Counted from the stretch's first letter, positions 29,759 to 39,725 are shown. The stretch: DNA of 64,000 nucleotides from Bacilli bacterium (GCA_022009835.1 CP091726.1:1-64000), one strand, 5' to 3'. The notes: generated by a model not told the origin, from the letters alone. Program-made: numbers and translations.

Positions 29759-31003
29759 TCAACTTATCTTTGTTTTTTTATTTACAAATTCTGTTAATGT
29801 ACCTTTTTTTATATGCATCAAATATTTTTTTCTTTCATATTTTTAATTGCTCAACTCTTTGAATTTTTTTACATGAAAGACAAAGTTCTTTTTTTATTCT
29901 TATCTATTACTTTCTTTATATGTTCTCTATTCTTTTTTGTTGATGGTGGTTCAACATATTCTATTGTATTAAACATACCATTTAAAGAAATGAAACATTT
30001 CCACTTCTTAATGTATTCTAATTCATCCTTAGAATCTCCCATTGAAATAAATCTATTAAATAGCTTATTCATTTTTTTGAATGCATCTTTTTTTGATGCC
30101 CTTACACAATATCTTTTAACTGTTAATCCTGTAATTAATGGCAATATTAATTGTTCATTTGGTCCTAATTCTTTTTTTCTATATCAATTATCTTAATTTT
30201 TTTCTCGCTTATAGAATGACCATAATCATTCAAAATATTACTAACCTCAGTAATTAAATCATTAGGGTTAAAATTATTGTCTTTATAAGAAAATGATATA
30301 TCGTCAACATATGTACTAAATTTACAATTATATTTTATGGACACATCATTTATTTTTATCAAACATTTCCTTATATGATAAAAAAACTGACTATAGGACT
30401 GGTTGGATACCCCTGTGGAATAATTCTTTCACCAACATTTGAAGAACCGATAGGAACTGTAACAATTTTTGCCATTCTATCCGCTACATCACTTTCATAA
30501 ACGATTATATTACCATCTTTATCTTTTTTCTCTTTTGCCATATGCAATCCTGACTCTTTGGCAAAGAAATCCTTAACACGCTTAAATTTACAATTTGGAA
30601 AAAAACTATTTATATCTAATAATATAAATTTGGTATTACCAATATGATATAAAAGCATTTCTTTTTATAATCACTTTCTTTCTTTGAAAATAAGTATTCT
30701 GGCATTTCTATTTGAGATAAATAAAAAAACAAATTTGTCTTAATACTTTTTTTATGCTTATCACAACTATCACTAAACTCTCTATACTTACTTGATGTAT
30801 AATCAGTTGGTTTTTTTATCAAATATTTCTTTAGTTACTTTAGATTGATAGAATGTTCTTTTTTTATTTAGAAAATGATGATCAGGGTTTCTTATTTCTT
30901 TTGTATATACTTTCAAGTCTTTATTGGATAATAACTTAGCTAATTTTTCTCTTACTATAACATGCATATAAGTCATTTTTTTATACACTGTGTTTTTTTT
31001 CAT
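29759..31003 (-). CDS. retron-type reverse transcriptase
   Basis: ATG 31003 follows GAGGTGATAAT. About 405 residues when T-run breaks are closed. In order: YKKNAFIYHIGNTKFILLDI (retron NAxxY/H motif), NSFFPNCKFKRV, then IIPQGYPTSPIVSFF (domain 4), KFSTYVDDISFSY (catalytic YVDD), LNDYGHSISEKKIKI and LPLITGLTVKRY, the retron (V/I)TG motif of the thumb. No maturase or endonuclease domain follows, which argues against a group II intron protein. A structured, relatively GC-rich RNA with its own promoter lies upstream at 31320-31503. Confidence 0.82.
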
Positions 31004-31023
31004 ATTATCACCTCTAAAAAAGG

Positions 31024-31043
31024 AAAAAGCGCCAAATGCGCTT
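31024..31043 (-). terminator. hairpin before the reverse transcriptase gene
   Basis: Stem AAGCGC/GCGCTT with loop ATTTG followed by TTT on the minus strand. It is 20 bases before the reverse transcriptase start and could be a partial terminator between the small ORF and the enzyme gene. Confidence 0.5.
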
Positions 31044-31125
31044 CAACGGTTAATTAAAAGACAATACTTCGCTCGTTATGAGAATGCCACCTTATTATTA
31101 AAATTTGATTTATTCGAATGAGATC

Positions 31126-31293
31126 TTATAAACAATGTACATAATAATTGCAATACTTTGGAAAAACTCCAAAATCGTAATGACCCATAATAAGTATAAA
31201 TACTATTATGGAATCAAATGGCTTTATCATTTTTAATCTTTTTTGGAAAGAAATAATAATCTCATTTACCTTTTTGCTCATTTTATATCTCAC
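31126..31293 (-). CDS. 55-residue membrane-type ORF between retron RNA and RT
   Basis: GTG 31293 has the ideal site AGGAGGTGAAAAAA. The frame is open without any correction: basic VRYKMSKKVNEIIISFQKRL, then a hydrophobic segment PFDSIIVFILIMG, then an aromatic and Cys-containing tail (HYDFGVFPKYCNYYVHC). Two inverted repeats overlap the coding region. Retrons usually carry an effector gene beside the RT; here this is the only candidate on the proximal side. Not recognised as a known effector. Confidence 0.5.
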   Translation of the reverse strand: MRYKMSKKVNEIIISFQKRLKMIKPFDSIIVFILIMGHYDFGVFPKYCNYYVHCL

Positions 31294-31319
31294 TTTTTTC
31301 ACCTCCTATTTAATTATTA

Positions 31320-31503
31320 AAAATAAATAAAAGGTGACACGACCGATGTTTTTAGTTAACCTCTTCGCATTTAGCTTTCCAGTGGTATGATGGAATAATG
31401 TTTGTAGGTGATGAGACAGCTTGACTGGCTCAGCACCACAAACATCCAGCATAGCATTTATTTGCTTGCAAATCTCCCAACGTCCCATAAATTTGAGCAC
31501 ACA
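31320..31503 (-). ncRNA. candidate retron msr-msd RNA
   Basis: A stretch visibly richer in G+C than its flanks starts just after a promoter (TTACAA, 17 bases, AATAAT on the minus strand, 31533-31505). A short stem TTTG/CAAA (31460-31473) is followed by a long imperfect hairpin. In the hairpin ATGCTGGA (31452-31445) pairs with TCCATCAT (31394-31387), and the inner TGTTTGT/ACAAACA and GGTG/CACC pair around a 20-nt top. One short then one long hairpin upstream of a retron RT is the usual msr-msd layout. I could not identify the a1/a2 pairing or the branching G with certainty. Confidence 0.55.
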
Positions 31504-31644
31504 GTATTATTTCAACTGCTATTGATAATTGTAATTATCCAGTTATTGCCTGCTTTCAAATTACAAGATTATATTACATCATTTTTCTATAATTTTTGCA
31601 AGTCGGTTAATAAACTAGAAATTTTAACATCATATTATATTTTT

Positions 31645-32644
31645 TTATACATTATATTTTTTTATAAATTGCTCCATATATTCATAATCTGGTTGTAACT
31701 TTGAGTTTACTGGGATCAAAAATCTTCTGACGTTTCATTCGTGATTCATTAAACTTATAACCATATTTATATTTATTTTTTTGCATCAATATTATTGTTT
31801 TTAAAAAAATAACAATACATATTCATTATCAATATATTCTTTTTAAATGAAATCTTTTTTTACATCATCCGAAAATATACATTTATATTTATGATAAAAA
31901 TTTTCAACAACGCTGCCATTATAATTAACACCTAAAACATTTCTATCCAGAGTATTATTAATATTAGATACATAATTGGTTATTCCATTATTAGAATCAG
32001 ATGCACCTATAAATGGAATAGTACCTACTACCATATTGCGCTTTTCCAGTCTTTTCCCTGGAAGAATATAAAAAATATTATCAATATTGTATTCCTTCCA
32101 TTTTTTATTTTTTAGTTCGTCAATATTTTTGTAAGAAACGTTTTTTAATTTTAAAGTTATGTAATCACTCATTTCTTTTTTTGCTTTTTGCTATATATTT
32201 CTTTTATAAAGTTTTCCATATATTCATAGTCTGGTTCATCATTTTTTTGATGGCAATAGTACTTTTTTTCTCTAGCAAATCTTGTTGATGAAACAGCATA
32301 ACCAAAAAGAATACTTCTTATTGACACTTTTTGTAATACAAGTACTTACAAAAATACCTATTTCCTTATTCATATTAAATTTAGGCACAAGTACAATTAT
32401 ATGAGTGCCACTAAAATTTGTACTTTGATAAAACGCTTGCCCAAAATCAGATACTGTAATACTATTACCTTTATGACAGACAACATCGTTACTATAAAAA
32501 ACAATACCATTATTATTATTTGTAGCTGAAACATAAGGATTAATTCCAACAAGTAAATCTTTTTGATTATTTCCTTTTCCCTTTTTTTCTATATAAAATA
32601 ATTGCGATATTTCATATTCTTTCCATATAGGTTTATTTTTCCAT
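31645..32644 (-). CDS. type I-like specificity subunit (two target-recognition domains)
   Basis: ATG 32644 follows GAGGAGAATGACA and overlaps the end of the RM gene by 56 bases. The two halves repeat the same plan: KPIWKEYEISQLFYIEKGKG ... EPDYEYMENFIKEIYSKKQK, then KKWKEYNIDNIFYILPGKRL ... RQKILIPVNSKLQPDYEYME. The second copy's C-terminus appears only after removing one T near 31720. About 330 residues. This small two-TRD form is typical of the B subunit of BcgI-like systems. It decides the bipartite recognition sequence. Confidence 0.82.
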
Positions 32645-34566
32645 TGTCATTCTCCTCAAACAAATATCCATTTCCATGTGATATTGTGTTTATTTCAAAA
32701 GTCAAATAATCTGCTACACTTTTTTTCAAAATCATCTAAATTAGGTTGTTCATCATTAAAATAATAAAAAAACTATGCAGCCATTCATCATCAGGAAGAA
32801 TTGTTGTTTTAACACAAAAATCCGTACTTTCTTCAATCTTATTATTCCATACATCTAATAAATGTTGTTTTCTGTCTTTAGCAATCGCTGTTTCTATTAA
32901 ACCTATATGTTGATAAATTTTTATATCCATCGTCCTCAAAATTAATAAATTTACACTCTTTATTTTTATCATGCGGTATACCTGCAGTAAATATTGCAAT
33001 ACAAGGCATAACACCAACACCATAAAATGTATCTTTATTTAAAGTAATAACTCCTTCCAAAGTATGATGTTTTTAATATATTTTTGCTTAAACGCTTGTT
33101 CATCTTTTTGTCTTACCGGTCATAGAACTTTGTGGTACAATAACCGCACATCTTCCTCCTATTATAAGAGAATCTAATAAGTGTTCAACAAAACTTAATT
33201 CATATAAATCCGGATTGTTCTTCGACCCCTGCGAATACGGAGGGTTCATCATTCCAACAGTAGCAGCTTTTAGCTGTAATTTATTACTAGGCAATTTTAA
33301 AAAATCATCATTAATTAAATTACTTTTTCCGTCTCCTCGAAGTATCATATTAGATGTTGCAATAGTGAACATATATGGTTGCAATTCAATACCATGTAAC
33401 TGTTCTTGACGTATATGTCTTTTCTCGCTATCATCATTTGCTTGTTTTAACATATTATGCATAGCGGATATTAAAAATCCGGCTGTTCCGCAACATGGAT
33501 CTAAAATTGTATCAAGTTTATTTATATTTAACAAATCACAAAATAATTCAGTTATATGTTTTGGGGTCAAAACTATCCCAAGTGTCTGACCATCACCACC
33601 GCTATAACTCATAAACTCTCCATAAAATCTTCCAATATAATCTTCTGCAGAATTATTAAATCTAATATTTTTTTATAAAGGTGTTTATTCAAAAAAATTC
33701 AGTATAATATTTTTAGTGGTGTTTTTCCCTAATTTTTTTGATTTATTTCATTTTAAAAATCTGTGAATCTTTAATAATTGAAAAATTGACTTAATAATTT
33801 GTCCTTTTTTTACATCCGGCTGAACATTTGCCCTCTTCAAATTTGAACTTATAGCATTATAAATTTTTTTGTCCGTCAGTATTATATGAATCACCAATTA
33901 AAGAATCAACATCAAAATTCCTATATTCACTTTCTTTTAAAGCAAGTAATATTCCAGCCACTACTAGGGGCTTGTCAGTATCTTTTAAATTCCCATAGTT
34001 TCTCAAATCTTCATGTAAGATTGCAGCATCTTTTAATAATTCTGCCGTTTCTTTTTCCTTATCAGTGTCCTCTTTTAAAACTTCTCTTGTATAGTATTCA
34101 TCTATATTTTTCTTCATTGATTGATATAAAAAGATTCTAAATCTGATAGTTCTCTATAATCAGTAGTATTATCTACAAACAACGGTGAAATTCTATGATG
34201 CTTTTCATCACCGGATACACCAAAAGCAAAAATCTTTTTATATGATGTGTTTTTTGCTAAATGTTGTGCGTAAAATAATGCCCCATTGACTGCATAATCC
34301 ATCACGTCTTTTGTATCCAAACTGATTACATCATTATCAATTTTAATATGTTTATCTAAAGAAGATTTATCTTCTATAACAATTAAATAATCCTTAACGT
34401 TTCCAACATATTCAGGAAATCCAACTTTTCCAGTTCCCTTTTTAGACGCGGTTTTTAAAGCTTCATCTATCTCCTTAACATCACTACCTTGATAAGATAA
34501 ACTTATATTTGCATCCCTTAATAATTCATAAACCAAAATATCAGTTAAAGCCTCATTTTTCGCCAT
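32589..34566 (-). CDS. BcgI-like fused restriction-modification subunit
   Basis: ATG 34566; about 650 residues. The N-terminal domain (34114-34566) looks like an HSDR_N nuclease: FPEYVGNVKDYLIVIEDKSS carries the E/D-x-K of a PD-(D/E)xK site. The helical HsdM_N part follows (33857-34117). The N6-adenine methylase core has TLGIVLTPKHITELFCDLLN, TILDPCCGTAGFLISAMHNM (SAM site) and GMMNPPYSQG (catalytic NPPY). GGRCAVIVPQSSM follows, and the C-terminus overlaps the S gene. Nuclease and methylase in one chain with a separate S subunit is the type IIB BcgI arrangement. Confidence 0.85.
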
Positions 34567-34567
34567 A

Positions 34568-34739
34568 CTACTTACTCTCCTTCTTCATTTTTTCTTCAAT
34601 AGCTTCCACTACAAATTTATTTATACTATAACCCCTATTTTTATTTTTTCTTAAATGAACTAAATCACTGACTTTTTTTATATAGTTCTGGATTCATTCT
34701 TAAAGGTATTGGTACTTTATTTTCTTCCTTTTTTTTCAT
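34568..34739 (-). CDS. ribbon-helix-helix regulator of the RM operon
   Basis: Reads MKKKEENKVPIPLRMNPELY (beta strand) and KKVSDLVHLRKNKNRGYSIN, then FVVEAIEEKMKKESK (helices), one A removed from an A7 run. About 56 residues. Its stop is one base before the RM start, so the genes are coupled. A perfect 13-bp inverted repeat directly upstream is a likely binding site, giving an autoregulated RM operon. Confidence 0.7.
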
Positions 34740-34760
34740 ATTTATTCCCTCTTTATTATA

Positions 34761-34788
34761 ATATCATTATATCTTGATATAATGATAT
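34761..34788 (-). promoter_or_regulatory. palindromic operator of the RM operon
   Basis: ATATCATTATATC and GATATAATGATAT form a perfect 13-bp inverted repeat with a 2-bp centre, 22 bases before the ribbon-helix-helix gene. It also contains TATAAT-like -10 sequences. Confidence 0.65.
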
Positions 34789-34813
34789 CATTTTTAATAA
34801 AAAAATTCAAGGG

Positions 34814-34891
34814 TTTGGGAGTAATCCCACAAAAGAATTTCGTACGGGAGTACAAATTCAGTGCTTGCAGGACAAAGAATTTACTCCCAAA
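34814..34891. repeat. dispersed 51-bp structured element, copy A
   Basis: An outer perfect 11-bp stem TTTGGGAGTAA/TTACTCCCAAA encloses a 51-bp core (34825-34875). The core contains GAATTTcGTAC/GTACaAATTC with a 4-nt loop. The core is 42/51 identical by my count to copy B at 36705-36755. Confidence 0.6.
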
Positions 34892-34912
34892 ATAATTAAT
34901 TACACTTAAAAA

Positions 34913-34950
34913 AACTCTATCAATTTGATTCGATAGAGTTCGCTTTTTTT
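34913..34950 (+). terminator. intrinsic terminator
   Basis: AACTCTATC/GATAGAGTT stem with a 10-nt loop followed by a T run on the + strand. No + gene precedes it. Confidence 0.6.
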
Positions 34951-35000
34951 AATAAAATTTCTTTAATATCATTGGATTATCTTTTTACTATTTTTTTAAA

Positions 35001-35255
35001 TTATATTTTTATTCTTAATATATTCTTTACAGATGGTATAAGTTTATCTATATCACATCTTACATTAAATACATCTATTGCTGAATTAATATGATTATAA
35101 ATTGGTGCTTTTAGATAATGCTTTCTTGTAAAAAAACTATCTGCTATATAAAAGGCTACTACATCTGGTATTATAAATTCTTTTAGATAGTTATCATAAT
35201 TAATGCATACTGGCAGGTATATTCTTTCAAATTCTTCATCAGTAATATCACACAT
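35001..35255 (-). CDS. hypothetical protein downstream of tnpV
   Basis: Intact 84 codons; its ATG overlaps the tnpV stop. Starts MCDITDEEFERIYLPVCINY; helical and acidic, without a recognised motif. Probably part of the same transposon-borne pair. Confidence 0.45.
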   Translation of the reverse strand: MCDITDEEFERIYLPVCINYDNYLKEFIIPDVVAFYIADSFFTRKHYLKAPIYNHINSAIDVFNVRCDIDKLIPSVKNILRIKI

Positions 35256-35600
35256 AGATACACTCCTTTAAAATTATTTCTTCTGCTATATCTTTTATAT
35301 TATTCATTTTGCTTACCCATAACATTTGATTACTACTTTTTAATTCTTCAGTAATATTTTCTTTTTCAGCTAGTTCTGTAATTAACTTCTGCACCTTCTC
35401 CATAACAGTAATATCGATATTATGGAGATATTCATTTAATTTATCATTAACAAGTAAATCAAAAATATAATCCTAATTTATATTTCTTAATATAATTTAA
35501 TCTTAATAATCCATATTTTTCCTATACTAAATCTTTCTTTATCTTCTAATATTAAATCTGGTAATAAATAATCACCTTTCTTAGTGTAACTAATGTTCAT
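35248..35600 (-). CDS. tnpV: TnpV-type transposon-encoded protein
   Basis: Starts NISYTKKGDYLLPDLILED, then FSIGKYGLLRLNYIKKYKLG and later LKSSNQMLWVSKMNNIKDIA followed by EEII. This matches the TnpV family (start YTxxGDY, GkyGxxR, WvxxMNxixxxAEEii), which is common in mobile elements of Clostridia and has no assigned activity. About 115 residues, full length. One shift lies near 35475. Confidence 0.72.
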
Positions 35601-35641
35601 AACAGTTCTCCATTTCTTTCTAATTTATTTGGCTTTAATTG

Positions 35642-35956
35642 TTATACATATTTTGTTACACAATGACTATCGCCACCACCTGAATTAATATGGTTCGATA
35701 TTAGTATAACATCAGATGAGTTACCAAACTTATTTAAAATAGTATTTACTCTATCAGTTGGAGATAGTGTGGTATCTGAGTCTCTAGTTATAGCTACTGG
35801 TATTCCTAACTCTTTAAATCTATCATACATGTATTTGGATATTAATAGATTATAGTCTTTTTCTAGTAAATTATTGCCTGTAGCACCAGAATCTGTACCA
35901 CCGTGACCTGGGTCAATTATTACTTTACGAACCGCTCTATATTCATTATTATTCAT
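35642..35956 (-). pseudogene. N-acetylmuramoyl-L-alanine amidase (Amidase_3), truncated
   Basis: ATG 35956 follows GAAGGTAATAACT. Contains VIIDPGHGGTDSGATGNNLL (first zinc His and Glu region), KDYNLLISKYMYDRF, AITRDSDTTLSPTDRVNTIL and VILISNHINSGGGD (second zinc His). The family then needs about 70 more residues with the catalytic Glu, but the frame ends SHCVTKYV right where tnpV begins. The enzyme was cut by the element and is unlikely to work. No signal peptide. Confidence 0.75.
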
Positions 35957-36016
35957 AGTTATTACCTTCAAAGTAGTATATGTAAATAATGTTAATTTGG
36001 TTAACTTGACTAGTAT

Positions 36017-36043
36017 AAAAAAAGATACTATTTTTTTAGTACC
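36017..36043 (-). terminator. terminator of the UDG gene
   Basis: Minus strand GGTACTA/TAGTATC (one mismatch) stem followed by seven T, 30 bases after the uracil-DNA glycosylase stop. Confidence 0.65.
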
Positions 36044-36072
36044 TTTAATTTTTTTATTTAATGTATTATTTA

Positions 36073-36643
36073 TTATTTTTTTCTTATTTCAATAATTCTT
36101 TTTTTCCATAAAGTCTGGATTATCTTTAAACCATTTTTATGTTAAGTGGTGATGGATGTGGCAAAAACTATTGCTGGTTTATTAAATAATATATTATTTT
36201 TTTAATATTAGGTCATTATAATCTTCATTTGGAAAAAAATGTTTTTAGCGGCTTTGGCTCCAATTATTATGTATAATTTATTATCTATATATTCTAATTC
36301 TTTCTTTATCCATTTTTCATAGCATATTTTTAGGTGGTGCTTTGTCACATCCATTTTTATCTTTTCCTGGGTAGCAATGTGCTAGTGCTGTAATAAAGAA
36401 GTTATCTAGATTATAGAATTCTTCATCGCTTATTTGATACCATTCGTATTTTAATTTTTTACCACTTTGATCAGTAAATGGCTTTAGTGTAGTATCTACC
36501 GTTTTAGATGGTGCTTGACTTATTTGAACTATTTTTGAAGTAGCGGAGCCTATGACTACTGGATGTGGTTTGAATCCAAACTTATCTTCACAAATATTAC
36601 ATTTTCTTATTTCTTTTATTAAATTATTAAAGTCTTTTTCCAT
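36073..36643 (-). CDS. uracil-DNA glycosylase family protein
   Basis: ATG 36643 follows AGGAGGTATT. About 185 residues: IRKCNICEDKFGFKPHPVVI, KIVQISQAPSKTVDTTLKPF (the A-P-x-x-x-D catalytic-site region), NFFITALAHCYPGKD and IVFAHPSPLN (the H-P-S-P DNA-intercalation motif). The Cys pairs of 4Fe-4S family 4/5 enzymes appear partly (CNIC, CYPGKDKNGC). It resembles the UDG-like proteins found in accessory islands of Bacillota. Broken at T runs near 36325 and 36110. Removes uracil or a related lesion; the exact substrate is uncertain. Confidence 0.72.
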
Positions 36644-36704
36644 AATACCTCCTATTCTTAATTTTTGTAAATACAACTATTTGAAATTTAGAGTTTGATA
36701 TATT

Positions 36705-36755
36705 TCCCACATACAAATTTCGTACAGTAGTACAAATTCAGTGCTGTCTAGACAA
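36705..36755. repeat. dispersed 51-bp structured element, copy B
   Basis: Second copy of the core at 34825-34875, with the same AAATTTcGTAC/GTACaAATT hairpin but a changed 4-nt loop (AGTA instead of GGGA). Lies between DUF3800 and the UDG gene; the outer stem of copy A is absent. Confidence 0.55.
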
Positions 36756-36771
36756 CAAACATACACCTACA

Positions 36772-37954
36772 TTAATTTTTTTCATGTATTTTTATATTTT
36801 TGAATTTAATTACAAAAATATAGTTACTTATTAATTGGGTTATAATCTGATTTCTTTGTTTCACTATACTTCCCGGCTCATAAAAGCACATAAACAATTC
36901 ATTTTTATCTACTGATTTTTTTATATAATTTTTAAAAAAACAAAATTAAGTTTTTCATGTTGAAAATCACTCATATTTTTCCATCAAGCTAATTATATTT
37001 TTGATAAGAATTTTTGATCTAAAAAAAATCAAAAAAATTTATTTATAAAGCCAATCATAACATCAGATAATTGTAATCGAATATTTTTTTCTTAGAATCT
37101 TCAAAATTATAATTAGTAATATCACTATTCTTTAATTTGTCTTGAATTTCTGTAATCTCATCAAAGCAATGAAACGATTTATAAAATTTAACACACATAT
37201 CTAGGTTCAACCCTGAATAACCTTCAATTATTACTTTTTTTCAGAATTATTTTTCTAAAAAAATTAATTGTTCCTTTTTTTGAATATTCTTTAAATAATT
37301 GTCTACAAGTTTCTAAACCAAAAAAAACATATTAGTATCTGTTTCATTAATCCAATCACACATTTTTTTGCAAAAAAACTCAATATAATCTCCAGTAACA
37401 TTAGGATAATTTGATTCTTCTAAAATATGTATGAATCTATTTATATCGGTTTTTTTATATAAAAATATAATTCATCTTTCATTATTGGAGCCAAAAAAAC
37501 AATATGTTTCTTTATATTTATCTAACAACAAAGAATCAATTATTTCTATTATTACATCATAAAGATTATCAAAAAGTAGAGCAATGCAAATATATATCAT
37601 TATTATACATAAACTCTAATATTTTATTTAAATTTTTTTCCTCTCAAACAGTTTATGAATGTATCTGTTTTTTTCCTGTATTAATTTGTCTTAAAATTTT
37701 AATTCACCTTGTATATTTAAATTTTTTTAACAATTCGTTCCAAGGAACTATATCATCTTTATTTTTTTAGCTAACGTTATTCCACCTAATCTATATTTTT
37801 GTGTAAAAAAATTATCAATATTTAATATTTTTGTTATCTTTAAACTGAAATTTAATAAAATTATTTGTTTCATCATAATAAAAAAATTATTAACCACGTT
37901 AGTATCATAACCTTGCTCAGCATAGTATTCTTCCAGCAATGCTCTAAGACTCAT
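36772..37954 (-). CDS. DUF3800 protein (RNase H-like fold)
   Basis: ATG 37954 follows AGGAGTTGATTATT. Reads MSLRALLEEYYAEQGYD, then NNFFYYDETNNFIKF, the N-terminal Asp-Glu motif of DUF3800. The rest is broken at more than ten T runs. Recognisable parts include YKETYCFFGSNNE, INRFIHILEESNYPNVTGDY and RLQLSDVMIGFINKFF, the late LSDVxxGF motif with an acidic residue. About 385 residues. DUF3800 proteins occur in defence islands; activity is unproven. Confidence 0.62.
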
Positions 37955-38202
37955 AATAATCAACTCCTCGCATATATTATAACATTTAAAACTATTTTTT
38001 TCCCATAAGGCTTTCCAACTAAAAAAACCTATTTTTCATACATAAAATTAATTTTTGATAATCGCACTGAAAATATGCTATTTATTAATTTAATTGTCAG
38101 TATCATTAATAAATAATTACTTCTCCATAACAAAAATAATATTAGTATATAGTTATTGCTTATATATAATAGATGGCAATAAGCATAATAAAATATATAT
38201 AA

Positions 38203-38504
38203 TTATTTATTACTAACTATCCTATCTAATTTACTTCTTATAATACTTTCTTCTCTACTACCATTAGTAGTTAATCTAATTAATGGTATATTATATTTAG
38301 ATAGAATATTATTTTTTTAATATATCTCTTTCTTTTTCGTTTATTATCTTCTTTATGATATTTATATCCATCTACTTCTATCACTAATAATGGTATTTTA
38401 CTTATTTTATTATATATTAAGAAATCTATATGAGTATTATGGTGAGAAGTATATTTTCTTTATTCTTCTGCTTCTAATGTTTTATTTTTTTAATATATTT
38501 AAAA
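38203..38504 (-). pseudogene. DUF2726 nuclease-domain remnant, copy 1
   Basis: Reads ASHHNTHIDFLIYNKISK-like sequence, then PLLVIEVDGYKYHKEDNKRK, RDILKNNILSKYNIPLIRLT and NGSREESIIRSKLDRIVSNK. This is the complete DUF2726 domain with the PD-(D/E)xK-type D...E-x-D residues, but there is no start codon and no helicase or upstream domain. It starts where the exported protein gene stops. The domain normally ends longer helicase-like proteins, so this is a fragment. Confidence 0.65.
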
Positions 38505-38506
38505 TT

Positions 38507-39049
38507 TTATTTATGTTTTCGTTTATATAAGTATACCCCTCCTGATATTACCCCTATACCTAAGATTGTGTTTATTAAACTATTATTATCCTTTTCATCT
38601 TCACTATCATTATCTTCAATATTTTTACTAGTGGATATTATGCAACTTCCATCATCAATCTCTGCCTTTGGATCATAGTTGTCTGCTGATGGATTTTTAC
38701 ATCCTAGTACATAATATTCACAGGTTCCATCATCTTTATTTGCTGATGAATTATAGTTCTTTGCTGTTTCATCTGTGCATCCATATGTATAATAGATACA
38801 ACTTCCATCATCTCTATTGGCACTAGAATTATAATTACTTGCATTTTTATCTGTGCACCCATAAGTATAAGTAACCGTTGGTGTACATGTACAACTGGGA
38901 CTTAAAGTACCATCATTACAAACCAATCTTCCAGAACTACTGCAACCGCTAACACCACCATGATGAGAACAGCATCCCTTTGTTGCACTAACTTTCAATG
39001 GTGCTAATAATATTATACATACTAAAATCAATTTTGTTTTTTCCTTCAT
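38507..39049 (-). CDS. exported Cys-rich protein with GCTDxxAxNYN repeats
   Basis: Unbroken 180 residues. Signal peptide MKEKTKLILVCIILLAPLKV then SATKG. The region CCSHHGGVSGCSSSGRLVCN resembles YHYH-type Cys-rich domains. Three repeats of YGCTDxxAxNYNSSANxDDG with SC(I/T/E)YY follow; the acidic DDGSC turn suggests metal binding. The C-terminus is a membrane helix (ILGIGVISGGVYLY) and a basic tail, without LPxTG. Probably a surface protein. A decayed copy is at 43740-44175. Confidence 0.65.
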   Translation of the reverse strand: MKEKTKLILVCIILLAPLKVSATKGCCSHHGGVSGCSSSGRLVCNDGTLSPSCTCTPTVTYTYGCTDKNASNYNSSANRDDGSCIYYTYGCTDETAKNYNSSANKDDGTCEYYVLGCKNPSADNYDPKAEIDDGSCIISTSKNIEDNDSEDEKDNNSLINTILGIGVISGGVYLYKRKHK

Positions 39050-39067
39050 TAAATATCACCCTACCAC

Positions 39068-39118
39068 AAAAAAAGACGCAGCACAAAAAATCTATTAAAT
39101 AGACCTGTACTAGCATCC
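39068..39118 (-). repeat. repeated hairpin element, copy 1
   Basis: On the minus strand GATGC...GCGTC encloses an inner TCTATT/AATAGA repeat and ends in seven T. About 40 bases are nearly identical at 43245-43294. It may terminate the gene at 39177-39725 or act as a leader of the exported protein gene. Confidence 0.5.
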
Positions 39119-39176
39119 TTATTTAATTATTTTTTTAATTCTTTGAATATTTTACCATGTTTTCGTTTACATTATC

Positions 39177-39725
39177 TTAATCTTTCTTTATTAATTTAAA
39201 ATCACAATTATTGGAGTTATATAAATGGACATCATCTGTTATAGTTAATGTTTGTTTTTCTCCATTTTGATTAAATTGTAATTTTTGCTTATTGTTATAA
39301 GCTGTTCCGTTATCTGTCGCATATCCAGTATTATAATCTAACCATAAAAAAAGCATATCGCATCTGCTGTTCGAGTTGCTTCTACTTCATATGTTCCATT
39401 AGGAAAATAATAAAAATATTCTTCTTTTCCCTCATACTCCACTAATTTTTCCATAATCACCTGATGATTTATAAATTAGTTCGTATGAAACAATCGCATC
39501 AGTATTCCTATTTTGATTTTCCTCGGTTTTCTTTACTTCATATTTTTTATTTTCTTCTTGCTTAATTATTTCGTTTTCTTTGGTTTTAGAATCATTATTT
39601 TCGTTATTTCTTTCTGGTTTTGCTGGAAAGCATATTATCCATGCAATAAGAATAATTATTGGAAGTGCTATTCTTGCAATTTTTTTAAATACTTTTTCAT
39701 CTATTGTATTAAATTTATTCCCCAA
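39177..39725 (-). CDS. membrane-anchored extracytoplasmic protein
   Basis: The start is TTG 39725 or a nearby ATG. The N-terminal helix IALPIIILIAWIICF follows EKVFKKIAR. Then an acidic, Lys-rich linker (KPERNNENNDSKTKENEIIK). The C-terminal domain reads YELIYKSSGDYGK, YFPNGTYEVEATRTADAICF and ends NCDFKLIKKD. About 180 residues. It overlaps the zinc-ribbon gene upstream. Not recognised. Confidence 0.5.

Noticed and set aside
29759..31003. Group II intron maturase
   Set aside because: No X/maturase or HNH domain, no domain V hairpin nearby, and the thumb motif ITG is retron-like.
31306..31500. 64-codon minus-strand frame starting MLKFMGRWEICKQINAM
   Set aside because: It has no ribosome site and covers the long hairpin and the GC-richer block, which is better explained as retron RNA.
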